A stretch of DNA of 8,607 nucleotides from Roseiarcus sp036502965 (lineage in GTDB: Bacteria > Pseudomonadota > Alphaproteobacteria > Rhizobiales > Beijerinckiaceae): positions 1-8,607 of the forward strand of contig DASXXT010000061.1 in NCBI GenBank assembly GCA_036502965.1, given 5' to 3'. This document shows positions 6,820-8,607 of this stretch, one piece after another. The notes below the pieces were generated by a model that worked only from the letters and a program-made list of their open reading frames with translations, did no database searches and had not been told where the DNA came from. Every line of letters starts with the position of its first letter. Positions within the stretch are counted from its first letter, which is position 1. The translations under genes and the position numbers were made by a program.

Positions 6820-8073
6820 ATGAGCGCAAGCGAGCCGCATCGGGCGATCGAAGCGATTTTCCGCATTGAACGGGCCAGGCTCGTCGCGGGTCTGGTCCGG
6901 GTCGTACGCGATGTCGACCTTGCTGAGGAACTCGCGCAGGACGCCCTGGTCATTGCACTCTCCGAATGGCCGAGGATCGGCGTTCCGGCCAATCCCGGCG
7001 CCTGGCTGATGACAGCCGCTAAACGCCGCGCCATCGATGCGATCCGTCGCGCCAGAATGCGCGAGCGCAAGCATGAGGAGATCGCGCGGGAAATGGACGG
7101 CGCGTTCGACGGGGCCGAGGTTATCGAAAGAGCTATGGACGACGATCTTGGCGACGAGCTTTTGGGCCTCATCTTCACAGCCTGCCACCCCATACTTTCG
7201 GCCGACGCTCGCGCAGCGCTGACGCTGCGTGTTATCGGCGGTCTGACGACGGATGAGATCGCGCGTGCTTTCCTGTCGAGCGAGGCGACGATTGCCCAGC
7301 GCATCGTTCGCGCGAAGAAGACGATCGGAAAGGCGGGATTGAGCTTCGAGGCGCCCCATGGCGCCGAACGCGCGGCGCGGCTCCCTTCGGTGCTGGAGGT
7401 GATCTATCTCATCTTCAATGAAGGCTACGCCGCGACAGCGGGCGATGACCTTGTCCGGCCGAGCTTGTGCCTGGAGGCGCAGCGGCTGGGCCGCATGCTG
7501 GCGGGATTGATGCCGCGGGACGCCGAAGTGTTCGGCCTGCTGGCGCTCATGGAAATCCAGGCGTCGCGCCTGATGGCGCGCATCGGTCCAGACGGCGCCT
7601 TCATACCGCTGACCGAGCAGAATCGCGCACGCTGGGACCAACTGCTGATCCGCCGCGGCCTTGACGCGCTGGCCCGCGCCGAAGCGCTCGAGGGCGATGG
7701 CCCTTATGCGTTGCAAGCCGCGCTTGCAGCCTGTCATGCGCGGGCGCGCAGTCCGGCCGACACCGACTGGCCCCGCATCGCTGCGCTTTACGATCGGCTC
7801 CGAGCCGTGATGCCCTCGCCCGTGGTCGATCTCAATCGAGCGGTCGCTTACAGCATGGCCTTCGGGCCCGAAGCAGGCCTGCGGCTCATAAACGAGATCG
7901 CCGACGCCGCGGCGCTACGCAATTATGCGCCCTTGCCCGCGGCAAGGGGCGACTTTCTATTTCGGGCCGGCCGACCCGCCGAGGCCCGCTCAGAATTCGA
8001 GGCTGCGGCGAAGCTCACTCGCAACGCGCGCGAAAGAGCCTTTCTCCTCGCCCGCGCAGACGCTTGTGATTGA
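6820..8073 (+). CDS. ECF-family RNA polymerase sigma factor, ECF42 group with C-terminal extension
   Basis: Predicted protein of 417 residues, about twice the length of a minimal ECF sigma factor. Sigma region 2 covers about 8-80, with DVDLAEELAQDALVIALSEW (31-50) and PGAWLMTAAKRRAIDAIRR (59-77), the -10 recognition and melting part. Region 4 covers about 112-172, with LTLRVIGGLTTDEIARAFL (134-152) and the recognition helix around SEATIAQRIVRAKKTI (154-169). The extension (about 180-417) is helical and TPR-like, containing LIFNEGYAAT (197-206), a hallmark of this group. No anti-sigma gene is adjacent, as is usual for the group; the extension is thought to take part in activity control. The start codon is preceded by a weak AAGGCGG (6812-6818). 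An eight-codon reading frame (6797-6823) overlaps the start by ATGA, which may be chance. No frameshift or missing region is visible. Confidence 0.93.
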   Translation: MSASEPHRAIEAIFRIERARLVAGLVRVVRDVDLAEELAQDALVIALSEWPRIGVPANPGAWLMTAAKRRAIDAIRRARMRERKHEEIAREMDGAFDGAEVIERAMDDDLGDELLGLIFTACHPILSADARAALTLRVIGGLTTDEIARAFLSSEATIAQRIVRAKKTIGKAGLSFEAPHGAERAARLPSVLEVIYLIFNEGYAATAGDDLVRPSLCLEAQRLGRMLAGLMPRDAEVFGLLALMEIQASRLMARIGPDGAFIPLTEQNRARWDQLLIRRGLDALARAEALEGDGPYALQAALAACHARARSPADTDWPRIAALYDRLRAVMPSPVVDLNRAVAYSMAFGPEAGLRLINEIADAAALRNYAPLPAARGDFLFRAGRPAEARSEFEAAAKLTRNARERAFLLARADACD

Positions 8074-8104
8074 CAGCTCGACCTTCACGTTTGAACCGCG
8101 GCTC

Positions 8105-8116
8105 TGCGGATCCGCA
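8105..8116. repeat. 12-base perfect palindrome TGCGGATCCGCA
   Basis: The sequence equals its own reverse complement over 12 bases, 31 bases after the sigma-factor stop. CCGC at 8096-8099 can also pair with GCGG at 8106-8109. It may be an operator or part of a transcript-end structure. There is no T-run, so it is not called a terminator. Confidence 0.4.
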
Positions 8117-8301
8117 CTGCAGCGATCGCGGCGTCAGGATAGAAGATAGCCGAGCGTGTCAAGCGGCGTTTCGGTGAACGGAAGGATAGCGGGGAAAACG
8201 CGCCCGCGACGACGACCCGCTCTTCCCGTAGAGGCGCGCCTCAGCCTAACAAGGGGCTGGTTCAGCATCGCTGGCGCTGCGACGATAAGAGACCGGCGAT
8301 C

Positions 8302-8329
8302 TTGCCGAGCGTCGTCGCCCCGCTATTGT
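8302..8329 (+). promoter_or_regulatory. Candidate sigma70-type promoter for dnaB
   Basis: TTGCCG (8302-8307) and TATTGT (8324-8329) are separated by 16 bases, four of six matches in each box. Transcription would start near 8336, leaving a leader of about 63 bases that contains GGAGAGGA (8380-8387). Confidence 0.35.
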
Positions 8330-8398
8330 CGGATCAGCCGATTCGCGTTCCTGTCGCGTTCGCTTCAACGTTCAACACCGGAGAGGACGCGCGCATTC

Positions 8399-8607
8399 AT
8401 GGCGACCATTGAGCAATTTGCCCAGCGCCAAACGCAGCCTCAAGAGCGAGGCTATCGCACGCCGCCGCACAATCTCGAGGCCGAACAGGCGCTGCTCGGC
8501 GCGATCCTCATCAACAATGATGCGTTCGACCGCGTCTCCGACTTCCTGAGGAGCGAGCATTTCGTCGAGGAGATTCATCGCCGCATCTTCGAGATCGCCG
8601 GATCGCT
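8399..8607 (+). CDS. dnaB: Replicative DNA helicase DnaB, N-terminal part (runs off window)
   Basis: The first 69 residues are present and the gene continues past the window edge. After a short polar leader (about 1-20), the protein reads RTPPHNLEAEQALLGAILIN, the conserved start of the DnaB N-terminal domain, followed by the AFDRVSDFL and EHFVEEIHRRIFE helices. This domain forms the trimeric collar of the hexameric helicase and binds the primase DnaG; the ATPase domain lies outside the window. ATG 8399 is supported by GGAGAGGA (8380-8387), 11 bases upstream. In many alphaproteobacteria dnaB lies close to rplI, which is not seen in the 8 kb upstream here. The gene therefore appears to have its own promoter in the preceding gap. 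Confidence 0.93.
   Translation, partial: MATIEQFAQRQTQPQERGYRTPPHNLEAEQALLGAILINNDAFDRVSDFLRSEHFVEEIHRRIFEIAGS

Larger units (their letters stand above)
8074..8398. other. Non-coding gap between the sigma gene and dnaB
   Basis: About 325 bases without a convincing gene. It holds a 12-base perfect palindrome (8105-8116), an 8-base palindrome GCGATCGC (8122-8129), a candidate dnaB promoter (8302-8329) and the dnaB ribosome site. On the minus strand a 44-codon frame runs from ATG at 8268 to TGA ending at 8134. Its last 20 residues (FPAILPFTETPLDTLGYLLS) look protein-like, but its first half is Arg-rich and no Shine-Dalgarno site precedes it. I saw no tRNA or other recognisable RNA. Confidence 0.6.

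Noticed and set aside
6139..7737. 532-codon open frame on the minus strand across the DGPF and sigma genes
   Set aside because: Antisense to two genes with clear family motifs; no recognisable domain, and the Arg/His/Gln-rich composition fits a shadow frame.
8083..8105. Minus-strand GGTTCAAAC reminiscent of a tRNA T-loop
   Set aside because: The flanking bases do not form a T-stem, and no acceptor or anticodon arm could be found nearby.

Overview
The window looks like chromosome from a GC-rich alphaproteobacterium, most likely of the order Hyphomicrobiales (Rhizobiales). This rests on the strong G/C preference at third codon positions, the sequence style of the Ppx, RlmJ and DnaB proteins, and AGGAG-type ribosome sites. 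The family within the order is inference only. All convincing genes lie on the plus strand.

Layout: (1) bases 2-214 hold the C-terminal tail of a gene that resembles the SIS domain of a MurR/RpiR-type sugar-responsive regulator. (2) 255-2437 hold two Gfo/Idh/MocA-family oxidoreductases that overlap by ATGA, a probable sugar or polyol catabolic pair. The first departs from the family at both its cofactor loop and its catalytic histidine region. (3) 2514-4982 hold ppx (Ppx/GppA phosphatase) and rlmJ (23S rRNA m6A2030 methyltransferase), 33 bases apart. The conserved RlmJ N-terminus reads as starting from an ATC codon. (4) 5084-6049 hold an FMN-dependent nitronate monooxygenase-like enzyme, followed by a hairpin plus T-run terminator. 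(5) 6334-8073 hold a YCII/DGPF-domain protein and an ECF42-type sigma factor with a long C-terminal extension. A TGTCGA-N17-CGTC promoter-like element lies upstream, as expected for self-activation by this sigma group. (6) 8074-8398 is a non-coding gap with small palindromes and a candidate promoter. (7) 8399 to the end is the 5' part of dnaB, the replicative helicase.

Most of this is ordinary housekeeping and metabolism. The items most worth a second look are the ECF42-DGPF module with its matching promoter, the non-canonical rlmJ start, and the divergent first oxidoreductase beside a more standard partner. I see no mobile element, CRISPR array, tRNA or rRNA, and no clear sign of an undescribed system.
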